This document shows, one piece after another, positions 1 to 8,257 of a stretch of DNA of 40,671 nt (position 1 is its first letter; each line of letters starts with the position of its first letter). The DNA comes from Microcoleus sp. FACHB-DQ6 (GTDB lineage Bacteria; Cyanobacteriota; Cyanobacteriia; Cyanobacteriales; Microcoleaceae), in contig JACJNV010000302.1 of NCBI GenBank assembly GCA_014695175.1, forward strand, positions 1 through 40,671. Reading direction: 5' to 3'. The notes under the pieces were generated by a model. It ran no database searches and was not told where the DNA came from. It saw only the letters and a list, made by a program, of their open reading frames with translations. Made by a program: the position numbers and the translations under genes.

Positions 1-239
1 CCTGTGATGATGTTGTTACCGTACATCAAGGAACCTGCTACTGGTTCGCGGATGCCGTCGATGTCCACTGGAGGGGCAGCGATGAAGGCGATGATGTAGC
101 AGATGGTGGCGCTCAGGAGGGTAGGAATCATCAAGACGCCGAACCAACCTACATAAATGCGGTTGTCTGTGCTTGTTACCCACTCACAAAAGCGTTCCCA
201 GACATTGGCGCTTTCGCGCTGCTGTAAGGTTGTTGTCAT
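1..239 (-). CDS. psbA: Photosystem II D1 protein, N-terminal part (runs off left edge)
   Basis: The minus strand encodes the first 79 residues of D1, the reaction-centre protein of photosystem II that binds the special-pair chlorophylls, the Mn cluster ligands and QB in the thylakoid membrane. The start ([17 protein letters not shown]) and the segment [18 protein letters not shown] are hallmark D1 sequence. The first transmembrane helix is visible ([20 protein letters not shown]). The ATG at 237-239 is the conserved family start. The gene continues leftwards outside the window, so the position-130 residue that separates low-light and high-light D1 forms cannot be read. Identity as psbA is secure. 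Which psbA copy of the genome it is cannot be told. Confidence 0.97.
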   Translation of the reverse strand, partial: MTTTLQQRESANVWERFCEWVTSTDNRIYVGWFGVLMIPTLLSATICYIIAFIAAPPVDIDGIREPVAGSLMYGNNIIT

Positions 240-363
240 TTGTTTATGATTGCTTTATTTTGTTTTCAATGTTCGTGACGGCTTTGTGTTCCGCCATGTA
301 AATAAACATAAAGCTTTTATTTCCGTTTGTAAAGGACTTTTAAGCACAGTTTTTCTTATATCC

Positions 364-369
364 ATTATA
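364..369 (-). promoter_or_regulatory. Candidate psbA -10 element and AT-rich leader
   Basis: On the minus strand TATAAT occupies 369-364, about 125 bp upstream of the psbA ATG. No good -35 match sits 16-18 bp upstream (around 387-392 reads TCGGGC), so the assignment rests on the -10 and its position. The leader between it and the ATG is A/T rich, as is usual for psbA mRNAs. The rest of 240-601 holds no supportable gene: the small open frames there overlap each other and resemble nothing I recognise. Confidence 0.4.
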
Positions 370-601
370 AGTGATAGTTATCATAAGCCCGAAAGCTTAC
401 TGTATAGGGAGTTTAAAAGCAGAAGGCGGAATTCGTGGACGATCGCCCACAAAAGAAGAATACTCATAATCTACCTGGGCAACGAGATTCCGGGCTTGCG
501 TCAGTGTTAAGATAGATGAAGGGTTGCGATCGCCAACCGCAAAACTCGCACTGCACAGATATATGTTGTTGCGTAAGTCCGATCGATAAAAGTCCCAACG
601 A

Positions 602-1555
602 ATGTCCCGCACCGTCACCTACAGCCCTGCTTATACTCTGGTTCCTACTTACGAGTGTTTTAACCGCTGCACCTATTGCAATTTTCGGGCAGAACCGCTG
701 CAAAGTCCTTGGCTAACACTCGCAGAAGCCGAAAAACAGCTCAACTTGCTGCAAACTCAAGGTGTAATTGAAATTCTCATTCTCAGTGGCGAGGTACATC
801 CTCACAGTCAACGCCGAAAAGCTTGGTTGCAGCGGATTTACGATTTGTGCGAACTCGCACTTGCTCTGGGATTTTTGCCGCATACTAATGTGGGGCCGCT
901 CAGCTTTGAGGAGATGGCACAGTTAAAAGAGGTGAATGTATCGATGGGGCTGATGCTAGAACAGCTTGCCCCACATTTGTTACAAACTGTTCACCGACAC
1001 GCACCGAGTAAAGTTCCGGCGCTGCGGCTGCAACAGTTAGAATGGGCTGGGGAATTGAAGATTCCGTTTACAACTGGTTTGCTGCTGGGAATTGGGGAAA
1101 GTGAGGCCGATTGGATTAAGACATTACAGGCGATCGCCCGGATTCATTCGCGTTACAATCACATTCAAGAAGTTATCCTCCAGCCACACAGTCCGGGAAA
1201 TCAGCAAAGTTGGGACGGTGAAGTTTTTGATGCTACAAAAATGCCCGAAGTAATTGCGATCGCCCGCAGCATTTTACCATCTGAAATCAGGCTGCAAATT
1301 CCCCCAAATTTAGTTGCACAGCCAGACATATTGCTGGCTTGTTTAGAAGCTGGTGCTAGAGATTTAGGAGGAATTGGGCCGCGGGATGAAGTTAATCCCG
1401 ATTATCCTCACCTGCAACACCAAACTTTAACAGAAATTTTAGCAGCATCGGGATGGCAACTCGTAAAGCGTTTGCCTGTTTATCCTCAGTACGATAAGTG
1501 GCTGCCGCAGACATTGCAAACTGCTGTCAAACAATGGAGAGTCAATCGATTTTAG
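602..1555 (+). CDS. cofG: 7,8-didemethyl-8-hydroxy-5-deazariboflavin (F0) synthase subunit CofG
   Basis: A radical SAM enzyme of 317 residues. With CofH it joins 5-amino-6-ribitylamino-uracil and tyrosine into the deazaflavin F0. In cyanobacteria F0 serves mainly as the antenna chromophore of DNA photolyases. The [4Fe-4S]/SAM motif Cys-x3-Cys-x2-Cys is at residues 19, 23 and 26 (ECFNRCTYC). The conserved CofG stretches EILILSGEVHP, TTGLLLGIGE, VILQPHSPG and the C-terminal GGIGPRDEVNPDYPH follow in order. Length is normal for the family. The ATG at 602 lies just before the conserved YTLVPTYECFNRC, so little room exists for another start, though no strong ribosome-binding site precedes it. No cofH is visible in the window. 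The stop codon lies inside a heptanucleotide repeat. Confidence 0.93.
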   Translation: MSRTVTYSPAYTLVPTYECFNRCTYCNFRAEPLQSPWLTLAEAEKQLNLLQTQGVIEILILSGEVHPHSQRRKAWLQRIYDLCELALALGFLPHTNVGPLSFEEMAQLKEVNVSMGLMLEQLAPHLLQTVHRHAPSKVPALRLQQLEWAGELKIPFTTGLLLGIGESEADWIKTLQAIARIHSRYNHIQEVILQPHSPGNQQSWDGEVFDATKMPEVIAIARSILPSEIRLQIPPNLVAQPDILLACLEAGARDLGGIGPRDEVNPDYPHLQHQTLTEILAASGWQLVKRLPVYPQYDKWLPQTLQTAVKQWRVNRF

Positions 1556-1579
1556 ATTTTAGATTTTAGATTTTAGATT
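1549..1579 (+). repeat. Short tandem repeat (ATTTTAG)4
   Basis: Four perfect tandem copies of ATTTTAG plus ATT begin in the last codons of cofG; the cofG stop TAG is in the first copy. Heptanucleotide repeats of this kind are typical of filamentous cyanobacteria. A second weak heptamer pair (GGGTAAT) lies near 1649-1662. Confidence 0.85.
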
Positions 1580-1699
1580 GAAGAATTGAGCCTACTGATC
1601 AATCCGGGGGCTTGTGACCAAATTGCTTGATATTCAGTCATTAATTATGGGTAATGGGTAATTGGTAGCAACATTCTTTAAATTGCTGCTATAGAGATT

Positions 1700-2476
1700 T
1701 TAAATCAAAGAACCGCCACCATCAATCCAGACTTCAGTGCCTGTGATAAAGCTGGACGCATCGGATACTAAAAATAAAACTAATTGGGCGATTTGTTCGC
1801 TAGAACCGGGGGTATTATCCGTCAAAGGAATCAGGTCTTGAAGGGAATCAGGCTCGAGTGGAATGTCATCAAGATGGCGCTTAACCGTGCTTTCGTCAAT
1901 GGAAGTCTCCACCGCGCCGGGACATATAACATTGACTCTGATTTGGCTGGGAGCAAGTTCTAGCGCCAGCATTTTCGCTAAAGCTACTTGGGCCGCTTTG
2001 CTGGAAGCGTAAGCTGTGGCGCCAACTTTCTTGAAACTTCTGGTGCCATTAATCGACGATGTAATGACGATGGAACCTCCTTGTTTTTTCAGATAAGGAA
2101 CAGCATACTTAACAGTCAAAAATGTTCCTCTGAGGTTGGTATTAATTGTCTTGTCCCACTCTTCGGGTTCTATCTCCTCTATTGGCGACCATACACCGTT
2201 AATACCCGCATTTGCCAACACAATATCAATTCTTTGATATTCATTAAAAATGGTTTGAAATGCCTGTTGCATTTGCATAGAATCGGCCACATCTGCTGCA
2301 ATAGCTAGCCCGCAGCCTCCTTCATCGACCAACTGGCGGACGGTTTCTTGCCCGGTTTCTAAAGTGCGATTGATAACAGCAACTTTTGCGCCTTCCTTAG
2401 CCATTAAAATTGCTGCTGCACGACCAATTCCCGACCCACCACCGGTAATAACGGCAACTTTTTGTGAAAGTTTCAT
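1700..2476 (-). CDS. SDR family NAD(P)-dependent oxidoreductase
   Basis: A classical short-chain dehydrogenase/reductase of 258 residues, the normal length. The Rossmann cofactor loop TGGGSGIG is at residues 11-18, NAG at 89-91, a catalytic serine in VITSS near 139-141, and the YxxxK pair at Tyr156/Lys160 (YASSK). The C-terminal FITGTEVWIDGGGS is the usual SDR ending. The cofactor-binding strand ends in Asn-Arg (AVINRT), which leaves NAD versus NADP preference open. The substrate cannot be inferred from the sequence. It is a single gene, transcribed in the same direction as the amylase upstream but separated from it by hairpins at 2531-2556 and 2593-2630, so it is probably an independent unit. 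Confidence 0.9.
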   Translation of the reverse strand: MKLSQKVAVITGGGSGIGRAAAILMAKEGAKVAVINRTLETGQETVRQLVDEGGCGLAIAADVADSMQMQQAFQTIFNEYQRIDIVLANAGINGVWSPIEEIEPEEWDKTINTNLRGTFLTVKYAVPYLKKQGGSIVITSSINGTRSFKKVGATAYASSKAAQVALAKMLALELAPSQIRVNVICPGAVETSIDESTVKRHLDDIPLEPDSLQDLIPLTDNTPGSSEQIAQLVLFLVSDASSFITGTEVWIDGGGSLI

Positions 2477-2530
2477 AATTATTTTTTATGTAAAATCACA
2501 TTATAATACACGATCGCACATCCTAAAAAT

Positions 2531-2556
2531 AGGACTAAAGAGAGAGCTTTAGTCCT
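2531..2556. repeat. Inverted repeat (10-bp stem) upstream of the SDR gene
   Basis: AGGACTAAAG (2531-2540) and its exact complement CTTTAGTCCT (2547-2556) flank a 6-nt loop. It lies 55 bp upstream of the SDR start and looks like a dispersed palindromic element or a weak terminator. Confidence 0.7.
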
Positions 2557-2592
2557 AACTATAGATAGATTTTAGTTATCCAAAAGTAAAAA

Positions 2593-2630
2593 GCAAAAAG
2601 TAAAAAGATATCTGGCTTTTTACTTTTTGC
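2593..2630 (-). terminator. Rho-independent-like terminator of the alpha-amylase gene
   Basis: A perfect 15-bp inverted repeat (2593-2607 and 2616-2630) with an 8-nt loop begins 16 bp after the amylase stop. On the minus strand it is followed by a T-rich run (TTTTTACTTTTGG). The stem is itself A/T rich, so folding strength is moderate. Confidence 0.65.
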
Positions 2631-2645
2631 TAGTTAACACAGTCC

Positions 2646-4124
2646 TTACGGCTGCGGAACCCAGACAGAGACTGAACCGGCGTTACACCTAAAATCAGCC
2701 CAACCATCCTCATTCGTGGTGATGGGTTCTTGGATGTGTTCGGTGATGTCAATATAAGTTCGATTCGGCTGTCCGACTTCCATAAACTTAGTGCCATCGC
2801 CTCCGTTACTGAGTACCACAGCCATGCCGCCTGGATGTTCTTCATTTCCAAGTCGCGTCCACCCAATAGTGTTGGGGTGGTCGAAATAATCGTACTGATT
2901 GCCGTAGGAATAAGTTTGGCGCGCTAACAAGAATTTATCTACCATAAACTGATGTTGGTCTAACCAAATCTCGTATTCGTTGCCGTCATTTGCTTTATCC
3001 TTATAGTTAGCGCCGTAATAATCCGGGTAAAAAATGCACGGATATCCTTCGCGCCGCAGCAGGATTAAAGCGTAGGCAAGGGGTTTAAACCAAGGCTCGA
3101 CAACTGATTCTAGGGATTGTAAGGGTTGGGAATCATGGTTGTCAACCAAGGTAACGGCGAGGGCTGGTTGCTGTTGGACGAGAGTGTTATCAAAAATTGT
3201 TCGCAAGTCATAGCTATTGCCGGCCTTGCTAGCAGCGTGGAAGTTGTAGTGGAGGGGCGCGTCAAATAAGGAGACTTTACCCTCCGTTGCTTCGATGAAG
3301 TAGTGCAAAGCTTCCACTTCGTAAGACCAATATTCGCCGACGGCAAATAGGTCGCGTTGGGCATAGTGGCGGACGTGTTCCAACCATTCTTGGAAAAATT
3401 TTGCTTTAACGTGTTTGACGGCATCGAAGCGAAAGCCGTCAACGTTTGTTGTATCGACATACCACTCACCCCAGTATTTTAATTCGCCCGTGACTTCTGG
3501 GTTGTCCATATCTAAATCGCAACCCATGAGGTAGTCAAAATTACCTTTTTCTAAGTCTACTCCTCGATCGAATTCTTTGCCTTTTAGCAGGTAAACGGCA
3601 TGGGTTTCTGTGTTGTAAATGTTGTAATCAATGGCGTCAAAATGCCACCAATGCCACTCCATGCTGGAATATTTTTTGTCGCGACCGGGGAAGGTAAAAT
3701 GCGTCCAAGCTTTGATTTTTTGATATTCGCCTACTGGGGCATTGCGGTCTTCGGGATGGAAGGGTGTAGCTTCGACTTCTTCTTCTGCATCGGCACCTAA
3801 TTTGTGGTTGAAGACAACATCGGCATAAATCCGAATTCCTGCATCTTGTGCAGCTTTAATCGCGCGCAAATACTCATCTTTTGTCCCGTATTTCGTGCGT
3901 ACCGACCCTTTTTGGTCGAATTCGCCTAAGTCGAATAAGTCGTAGACGCTGTAACCTACCTCCTCAGCGCCGTCGGTTCCTTTATAGGCGGGTGGCAACC
4001 AAAGGGATGTAATGCCTATTTTGGCTAAATCTTTTGCAGATTCCGCTAGCTGATTCCACAGGTTCCCGTCAGCGGGATTGTACCAGTGGAAATACTGCAT
4101 CATCACGCCATTTAGTTCAGACAT
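2646..4124 (-). CDS. Alpha-amylase, GH13 (cytoplasmic, liquefying type)
   Basis: A 492-residue glycoside hydrolase family 13 enzyme that would cleave internal alpha-1,4 bonds of glycogen or maltodextrins. The four GH13 regions are intact: I DVVFNH (102-107), II GFRFDAVKH with nucleophile Asp234, III AVGEYW with acid/base Glu264, and IV LVDNHD with Asp331. The start GVMMQYFHWYNPADGNLWNQL is typical of the subgroup containing bacterial liquefying and cytoplasmic amylases (GH13_5, assigned from memory). There is no signal peptide, so it probably acts inside the cell on storage glycogen. The ATG at 4124 gives full family length. A hairpin terminator follows the stop. Confidence 0.93.
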   Translation of the reverse strand: MSELNGVMMQYFHWYNPADGNLWNQLAESAKDLAKIGITSLWLPPAYKGTDGAEEVGYSVYDLFDLGEFDQKGSVRTKYGTKDEYLRAIKAAQDAGIRIYADVVFNHKLGADAEEEVEATPFHPEDRNAPVGEYQKIKAWTHFTFPGRDKKYSSMEWHWWHFDAIDYNIYNTETHAVYLLKGKEFDRGVDLEKGNFDYLMGCDLDMDNPEVTGELKYWGEWYVDTTNVDGFRFDAVKHVKAKFFQEWLEHVRHYAQRDLFAVGEYWSYEVEALHYFIEATEGKVSLFDAPLHYNFHAASKAGNSYDLRTIFDNTLVQQQPALAVTLVDNHDSQPLQSLESVVEPWFKPLAYALILLRREGYPCIFYPDYYGANYKDKANDGNEYEIWLDQHQFMVDKFLLARQTYSYGNQYDYFDHPNTIGWTRLGNEEHPGGMAVVLSNGGDGTKFMEVGQPNRTYIDITEHIQEPITTNEDGWADFRCNAGSVSVWVPQP

Positions 4125-4314
4125 AAATTTAGTTTTTCCTGTTTTGTAATGTTGCTAGATATATTTTTGTTGGTTGCCGAGCGCTCTAGCTATGCCTGCA
4201 ATCTGTGATCTATAAATATCATAATAGATGGGGCTGCTCAAAACAATCTATCTGTTGATGTATTGACAACAGAAGGCGAATTTGATAATAATTATTTGAG
4301 GCAGACACAAAAAA

Positions 4315-5094
4315 TTAATTTGGTCGCGATGGTGCGATAACTCGCTCAATTTTTGTGCTCCAAGTACCGTCGATCGCCAATTCAAGCAATCTAAATCCGG
4401 GCGGGATTTCGTCAAGGATAATCGGATGGCTTTTCGGTAAAAGTTGGATGCAGGTGCTGGGTGTCCCCAAGTAGGTAACTGAACCCCGCTGTTGTTGAAA
4501 TTCTTGGTGAATGTGGCCGCAGAGGACTATTTTGATTTGAGGGTATCGATCGACAATTGCCAAAAATTCATCGGCATTGTGCAGCATCATTCCATCCATG
4601 ATTTCACAGTCGATCGGCAAAGGATGATGGTGCAAGGCAATGATAACAGGTCGATCGCCGGTTTGTTGCAGTTGAGAGTCGAGCCAATGCAAGCTTTCTG
4701 GGGAAAGCCGCCCGCCGTCGCATCCCGCTTCCACACTCGAAAGTAATAGAAATTGCCAGTTTCCTAGCATCCATGATTTTTCTGGGGAAAGAGGCGACTG
4801 ATTTAAGATTTCTGTCATGACTGGGATGTTGTCGTGGTTCCCAGGTATCCAGTAGGCGGGTATTCCGAGGGGGGCGATGAGGGAGACGAGGCGCTGGTAG
4901 GATTCGGGTGTTTCGTCTTGCGACAAGTCGCCTGTGAGTAGGAGTAAGTCGGGCGGCGGCTGTATCTGTTGCAGGCGATCGAGAACTGCTTGGAGGGTGC
5001 GGGTTGTTGAGAGGCCTTTCCATTCTCGATCGATCTCTGCAAACAAGTGAGTGTCGGTGATTTGGGCGACGAGTAGGGGAGAAACTGGTGTCAT
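4315..5094 (-). CDS. cpdA: CpdA-like 3',5'-cyclic-nucleotide phosphodiesterase (metallophosphoesterase)
   Basis: A calcineurin-type phosphoesterase of 259 residues. The dinuclear metal motifs appear in order: ITDTHLF (D-x-H), LLTGDLSQDE (GD), IPGNHD (GNHD), ALHHHPL and LCGHIHQE (GHxH). The order and the ITDTHLF start match CpdA, which hydrolyses cAMP. The open frame extends upstream to 5256, but that extension begins with TTG, is low in complexity and reaches the promoter zone of the divergent tRNA. The ATG at 5094 places MTPVSPLLVAQITDTHLF at the N-terminus as in the family, so I use it. The exact substrate is inferred: related Class III enzymes act on other cyclic nucleotides or phosphodiesters. 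Confidence 0.82.
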   Translation of the reverse strand: MTPVSPLLVAQITDTHLFAEIDREWKGLSTTRTLQAVLDRLQQIQPPPDLLLLTGDLSQDETPESYQRLVSLIAPLGIPAYWIPGNHDNIPVMTEILNQSPLSPEKSWMLGNWQFLLLSSVEAGCDGGRLSPESLHWLDSQLQQTGDRPVIIALHHHPLPIDCEIMDGMMLHNADEFLAIVDRYPQIKIVLCGHIHQEFQQQRGSVTYLGTPSTCIQLLPKSHPIILDEIPPGFRLLELAIDGTWSTKIERVIAPSRPN

Positions 5095-5270
5095 GGCTGG
5101 TGTTGGGGGCGATCGATGTAGTTCTAGAATAGCCTCGGATGGGTTTTGGGGATATGGGAAAAAAGGGCGATTCCCTACGGGATAGCTGCGCTTCACGAAA
5201 TTTTTGACAGGTATGTTAAATTTTTCGAGATTTGGTGTACTATAAGAAAACGTCAAATTTCAGACGTGAC

Positions 5271-5341
<71 letters not shown>

Positions 5342-5508
5342 TAATTTTTAGTATTTTTAATAAGTCTTAAATGCTTGTGTGACAAGGTTTTTGCGTTTGT
5401 TATAGACTGTAAATTGTATTTAAATGTGCATAATTGATTGCGGAAAGTAATGCAAATTTAATGCAATGCAAAAAGTGCTGACCATTAAGACCAGAGTGGG
5501 CAGAATAG

Positions 5509-5805
5509 TGGGAGCTAGCGGACATTAAGAGACCACCTGTTACGGGTGAATGCCATGCTGATCTTGGCGATCGCGTTTGTAAGTTTTTCGCCCGATCGCC
5601 CTTCGACTTTTGCGCTTACGATTTGCGCCACGCTTGGGCGATTCGAGCGATTCGTTTCGGGCTAGATTCCTCGCTGGCTGCTAAACAGATGGGGCACAGC
5701 TTAGCCACGCATACGCAAACCTATCACCTGGCTCTCAATGAGCGCGAACAGCAGCGAGCTTACGATCGGATTTTGTCGCTGCACGCGCTTTCTGACTACA
5801 CTTAG
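5509..5805 (+). pseudogene. Tyrosine recombinase (phage-type integrase), C-terminal relic
   Basis: An open frame without a start begins just after a TAG at 5506 and encodes about 98 residues. It matches the C-terminal catalytic part of cyanobacterial site-specific integrases. Visible are RPPVTGE, YDLRHAWAIRAIRF with the second catalytic Arg and its LRH box, KQMGHSLATHTQTYH with the GHS box, and the presumed nucleophile Tyr in TYH. The N-terminal arm and the first catalytic Arg region are absent. It begins 168 bp downstream of tRNA-Cys in the same orientation. tRNA 3' ends are frequent integrase targets, so this may be the remains of an integrated element (inference). No repeated copy of the tRNA end was spotted nearby. 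Confidence 0.75.
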
Positions 5806-5881
5806 ATTTTGGATTTTCTACCTAACACAGCATCATAGGGGCGTGGTTGTGCTTACGTGCCTCCCACTACAACAATTTCCA

Positions 5882-6805
5882 CTAACTGTCCTCAAGTATT
5901 CTCAGATTTGGCAACTGTCTGATCGCTTGTGGGATGGAAATAATCTGATCCCCTTCGATGTCAAGGTATCTCAGGTTGAACAGTTGTCCGAGCGATTCTG
6001 GAATGGAGGTAATCGGATTACTTCCAATGCTAAGCTCTGTCAGATTCGACAGTTGCCCAAGCGCCTCTGGGATGGAGGTAATCTGATTATCAGAAAGGTA
6101 AAGCAGTTGCAGATTATACAGTTGCCCAAACGCTTCTGGTATGGAGGTGATCTGATTACCAAAAAGAATAAGGTCTGTCAAATTCGACAGTTGTCCAAGC
6201 GTCTCTGGAATGGTTCTAATTTGATTATCGTTGAGATCAAGCTTTCTCAGATTGAATAGTTGCCCAAGCGCCTCTGGTATGGAGGTGATCTGATTACTGT
6301 CGAGGTGAAGCTCTGTCAGGTTTGATAGTTGCCCGATCGTTTCAGGTATAGAGGTAATGCGATTTCCTCTGAGGTTGAGTTCTGTCAGGTTTGACAGTTG
6401 CCCGACAGCTTCAGGGATGGAGGTAATGCGATTGTAGCTGAGGTCAAGCTTAGTCAGGCTTGACAGTTGCTCTATCTCTCCAGGGATGGAGGTAATGCGA
6501 TTTGAATAGAAGTTCAGCTCTGTCAGATTTGATAGTTGCCCGATCGCTTCAGGGATGGAGGTAATGCGATTTGAACCGAGGTTAAGTATTTTTAAGTTGG
6601 TTAATTCAAGGACAGCATTAGGAAACTCAGTTAACCTATTTCCAACCTGTCTGTCTTCATCTTGGCCCAACAGCAAAGTTTCAAGTTTTATGCACTTGGC
6701 AATTTCTGGTGGCAACTTTTTCAACTTCAGCCCCGACAAATCCAGTTTTGTCGAATTCTCCTCAGATGCTTGATCGATTCTCTGCACTGCTTTCTCTCGC
6801 GTCAT
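5882..6805 (-). CDS. Leucine-rich repeat protein
   Basis: A 307-residue protein made almost entirely of 23-residue leucine-rich repeats of the form NLTELxLxxNxITSIPEAIGQLS, about ten copies. They follow an N-terminal cap (MTREKAVQRIDQASEE, then TKLDLSGLKLKKLPPEI) that cyanobacterial LRR and Roco-type proteins also carry. No kinase, Roc-COR or membrane segment follows. It ends abruptly after the last repeat (PNLRILEDS), so it may be a short stand-alone adaptor or a shortened Roco-like gene. The repeats are also visible in DNA as 69-bp units, which favours copy-number change by slippage. The start ATG at 6805 has an AGAGG about 9 nt upstream. Function is unknown beyond protein binding. Confidence 0.85.
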   Translation of the reverse strand: MTREKAVQRIDQASEENSTKLDLSGLKLKKLPPEIAKCIKLETLLLGQDEDRQVGNRLTEFPNAVLELTNLKILNLGSNRITSIPEAIGQLSNLTELNFYSNRITSIPGEIEQLSSLTKLDLSYNRITSIPEAVGQLSNLTELNLRGNRITSIPETIGQLSNLTELHLDSNQITSIPEALGQLFNLRKLDLNDNQIRTIPETLGQLSNLTDLILFGNQITSIPEAFGQLYNLQLLYLSDNQITSIPEALGQLSNLTELSIGSNPITSIPESLGQLFNLRYLDIEGDQIISIPQAIRQLPNLRILEDS

Positions 6806-6898
6806 GTTCTTTGCCTCTCAGTGAAATTCATTTTAGTGTGACTATGATTTTAGTCTATCTCTCGTCTATCAAGTTCTTCTTTCCGCAGTAAAACTTAG

Positions 6899-6930
6899 CT
6901 AAAACTGTCCGAAATTTCGGACAGTTTTAG
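6899..6930. repeat. Perfect 32-bp palindrome
   Basis: CTAAAACTGTCCGAAA (6899-6914) is followed immediately by its exact complement (6915-6930), so there is no loop. It lies between the end of the toxin gene (7085) and the LRR start (6805). It could be a terminator for the toxin operon, although the following minus-strand sequence has only four T residues at the stem end. It could also be a dimer operator or a mobile repeat core. Role unproven. Confidence 0.8.
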
Positions 6931-7084
6931 GGTAGTGGTATTTCGTAAATGACAGAGTAAAATACTCTATTTTGGAAGTCAGACTGGGTAAGACTCCTCG
7001 AAAGGTCGATTATTCTTCATCCTTTACGAAAAGACACTACCCGTACTCCTACGCGATATTTGATTTTTTGTAGATGTCTATTGA

Positions 7085-7714
7085 CTACGATCGCAAATCG
7101 TCGATCAGTTTTTCTATAGCCATACTTTTTGTGGTTTCATCCGGTAGAAGATTAAACACTTTTTGTAAAAGTTCTGGAGACGCATTTTTAATAAACCAAT
7201 CTTCACCCGGATTATCCCCAAGATTTAAAAAATACTTTAAACGTTCCTCTATAGCATCCTTATCTGGTTTATCCAGTTGTCCAACTCGCTTAAGCCAATC
7301 CCCTTGCGAATCTTTAAAACAGTTAGCATCAACAGTACATATCTGATGCACTAGAGCGAAGGAATTCTTAGAAAGACCATTTGTGCTTGTAGAATTAATC
7401 GGATATACAGTTGGCAAACCTTTATAGGTTTCTTGTGAAGTCAACGGAATCAGCGTCAAAGTTTGGATGTATTTAGAGTCATCTTGAAATTGGTCATTTG
7501 TCCAAACGATATAAGGATGCTCTCCCCGAAAAACCCGACTAAAATTAATTACCTGAGTGCAATAACTTGTCTTGCACTCAATCTCCTCTGGTTCATTTAT
7601 CTCATAAATATGATGATGACCGAGTTTGCAACGAAGAGATACTCTATAGGGATTGATAAAATAAATCCAACCTTGACGCGGTTTTTGTCCAGCCACTCGC
7701 TCACTCCAATTCAC
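7085..7714 (-). CDS. PemK/MazF-like toxin (probable endoribonuclease)
   Basis: A 209-residue protein with a MazF/PemK-like pattern. QGWIYFINPY is the first strand. FRGEHPYIVWTNDQFQ matches the (R)P-x-V-V-x-S-N-D segment, LTLIPLTS matches the conserved strand ending in PLTS, and GLSKNSFALVHQICTVD matches the LxxxSxxLxxQIrTvDk segment. The helix after it (RVGQLDKPDKDAIEERLKYFLNL) is also typical. MazF toxins cut mRNA at short motifs. Unusual points are an insertion of about 30 residues after the first strand with Cys-x4-Cys (CKTSYC) and a C-terminal extension of about 50 residues. The start is GTG at 7714, inside the upstream antitoxin gene (14-nt overlap), implying translational coupling. The assignment is by motif, not by alignment. 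Confidence 0.72.
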   Translation of the reverse strand: MNWSERVAGQKPRQGWIYFINPYRVSLRCKLGHHHIYEINEPEEIECKTSYCTQVINFSRVFRGEHPYIVWTNDQFQDDSKYIQTLTLIPLTSQETYKGLPTVYPINSTSTNGLSKNSFALVHQICTVDANCFKDSQGDWLKRVGQLDKPDKDAIEERLKYFLNLGDNPGEDWFIKNASPELLQKVFNLLPDETTKSMAIEKLIDDLRS

Positions 7715-8183
7715 TCATTAACTTTTCTCTTTCTTTGTACAGATTAAGTCTCACCTGTTCCTCTGGTTCGTGGCTATATCTAACCTCAAGCATGGGAGCA
7801 GTGTTATAGACATATTCTAGTAACTGATGCAGTTTATCCTCTCCTGCACCCGCCCATTCTCTCCTGATGTTGTCAAGCATGAGCTTCAGACCTAAAGGTA
7901 ACTTTAAATCATCCACATTACCTGCTCTCTCACCAAGTCTGATGAATATACTCTCTCCCTGAGATTCTTGAAAAATCTCTTTGCCATTCATTTGATTTAA
8001 AGCAGCGTCTATGCCTTCATTCCAAGGCCCATAGTAATAATAACGCCAATCTAAATCAGTAAGCTGCTTGTCTGTCCATTTGACCGCATAAAGATCGGCT
8101 AAGTACAAAAACTTGATTAACTGCGTTTTTGTAATATAGCCTTTTGTTGCGTAGACAAAGTATTTGATCAGGTTTTCTAGCAT
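7701..8183 (-). CDS. Panacea-domain (DUF4065, SocA-like) protein, probable antitoxin
   Basis: A 160-residue protein with the Panacea/DUF4065 signature: IKYFVYATKGYITKTQLIKF, LYLADLYAVKWTDKQL, then DWRYYYYGPWNEGIDAAL. Panacea domains are known as antitoxin modules that pair with many unrelated toxins. The gene is immediately upstream of the MazF-like gene and overlaps it by 14 nt, the classical antitoxin-first order. The frame can be opened from TTG at 8243, but ATG 8183 is preceded by AGAAGGAA at good spacing and places MLENLIKYFV at the start, as in the family; I therefore use 8183. An extended -10 at 8258-8266 would give a leader of roughly 65-70 nt. The toxin-neutralising role is inferred from domain and context. 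Confidence 0.8.
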   Translation of the reverse strand: MLENLIKYFVYATKGYITKTQLIKFLYLADLYAVKWTDKQLTDLDWRYYYYGPWNEGIDAALNQMNGKEIFQESQGESIFIRLGERAGNVDDLKLPLGLKLMLDNIRREWAGAGEDKLHQLLEYVYNTAPMLEVRYSHEPEEQVRLNLYKEREKLMSELE

Positions 8184-8257
8184 GGCTTTCCTTCTTTTGA
8201 TTTCAAAAAGCTCCCTAATTAATCTTATAATTTGTTCGCTCAATTTAACTTTATTCT

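Noticed and set aside
250-703. Four short frames in the psbA-cofG gap
   Set aside because: They overlap on both strands, have no recognisable motif, and partly run into cofG. The region is better explained as promoter and leader DNA.
1549-1579. CRISPR-like repetition (also the HIP1 tandem at 19636-19730)
   Set aside because: Units are 7 or about 25 bp with no spacers of unique sequence and no cas genes nearby.
5204-5246. TTGACA and TATAAG upstream of tRNA-Cys as a promoter pair
   Set aside because: The gap of 31 bp is far too long for a sigma-70 type promoter. Only the -10 is plausible.
5738-6259. Plus-strand open frame with repeated 'QLxKRLWDGGNLI' pattern opposite the LRR gene
   Set aside because: Its repetition is the antisense image of the 69-bp LRR repeats. 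The minus-strand frame has the genuine LRR consensus.
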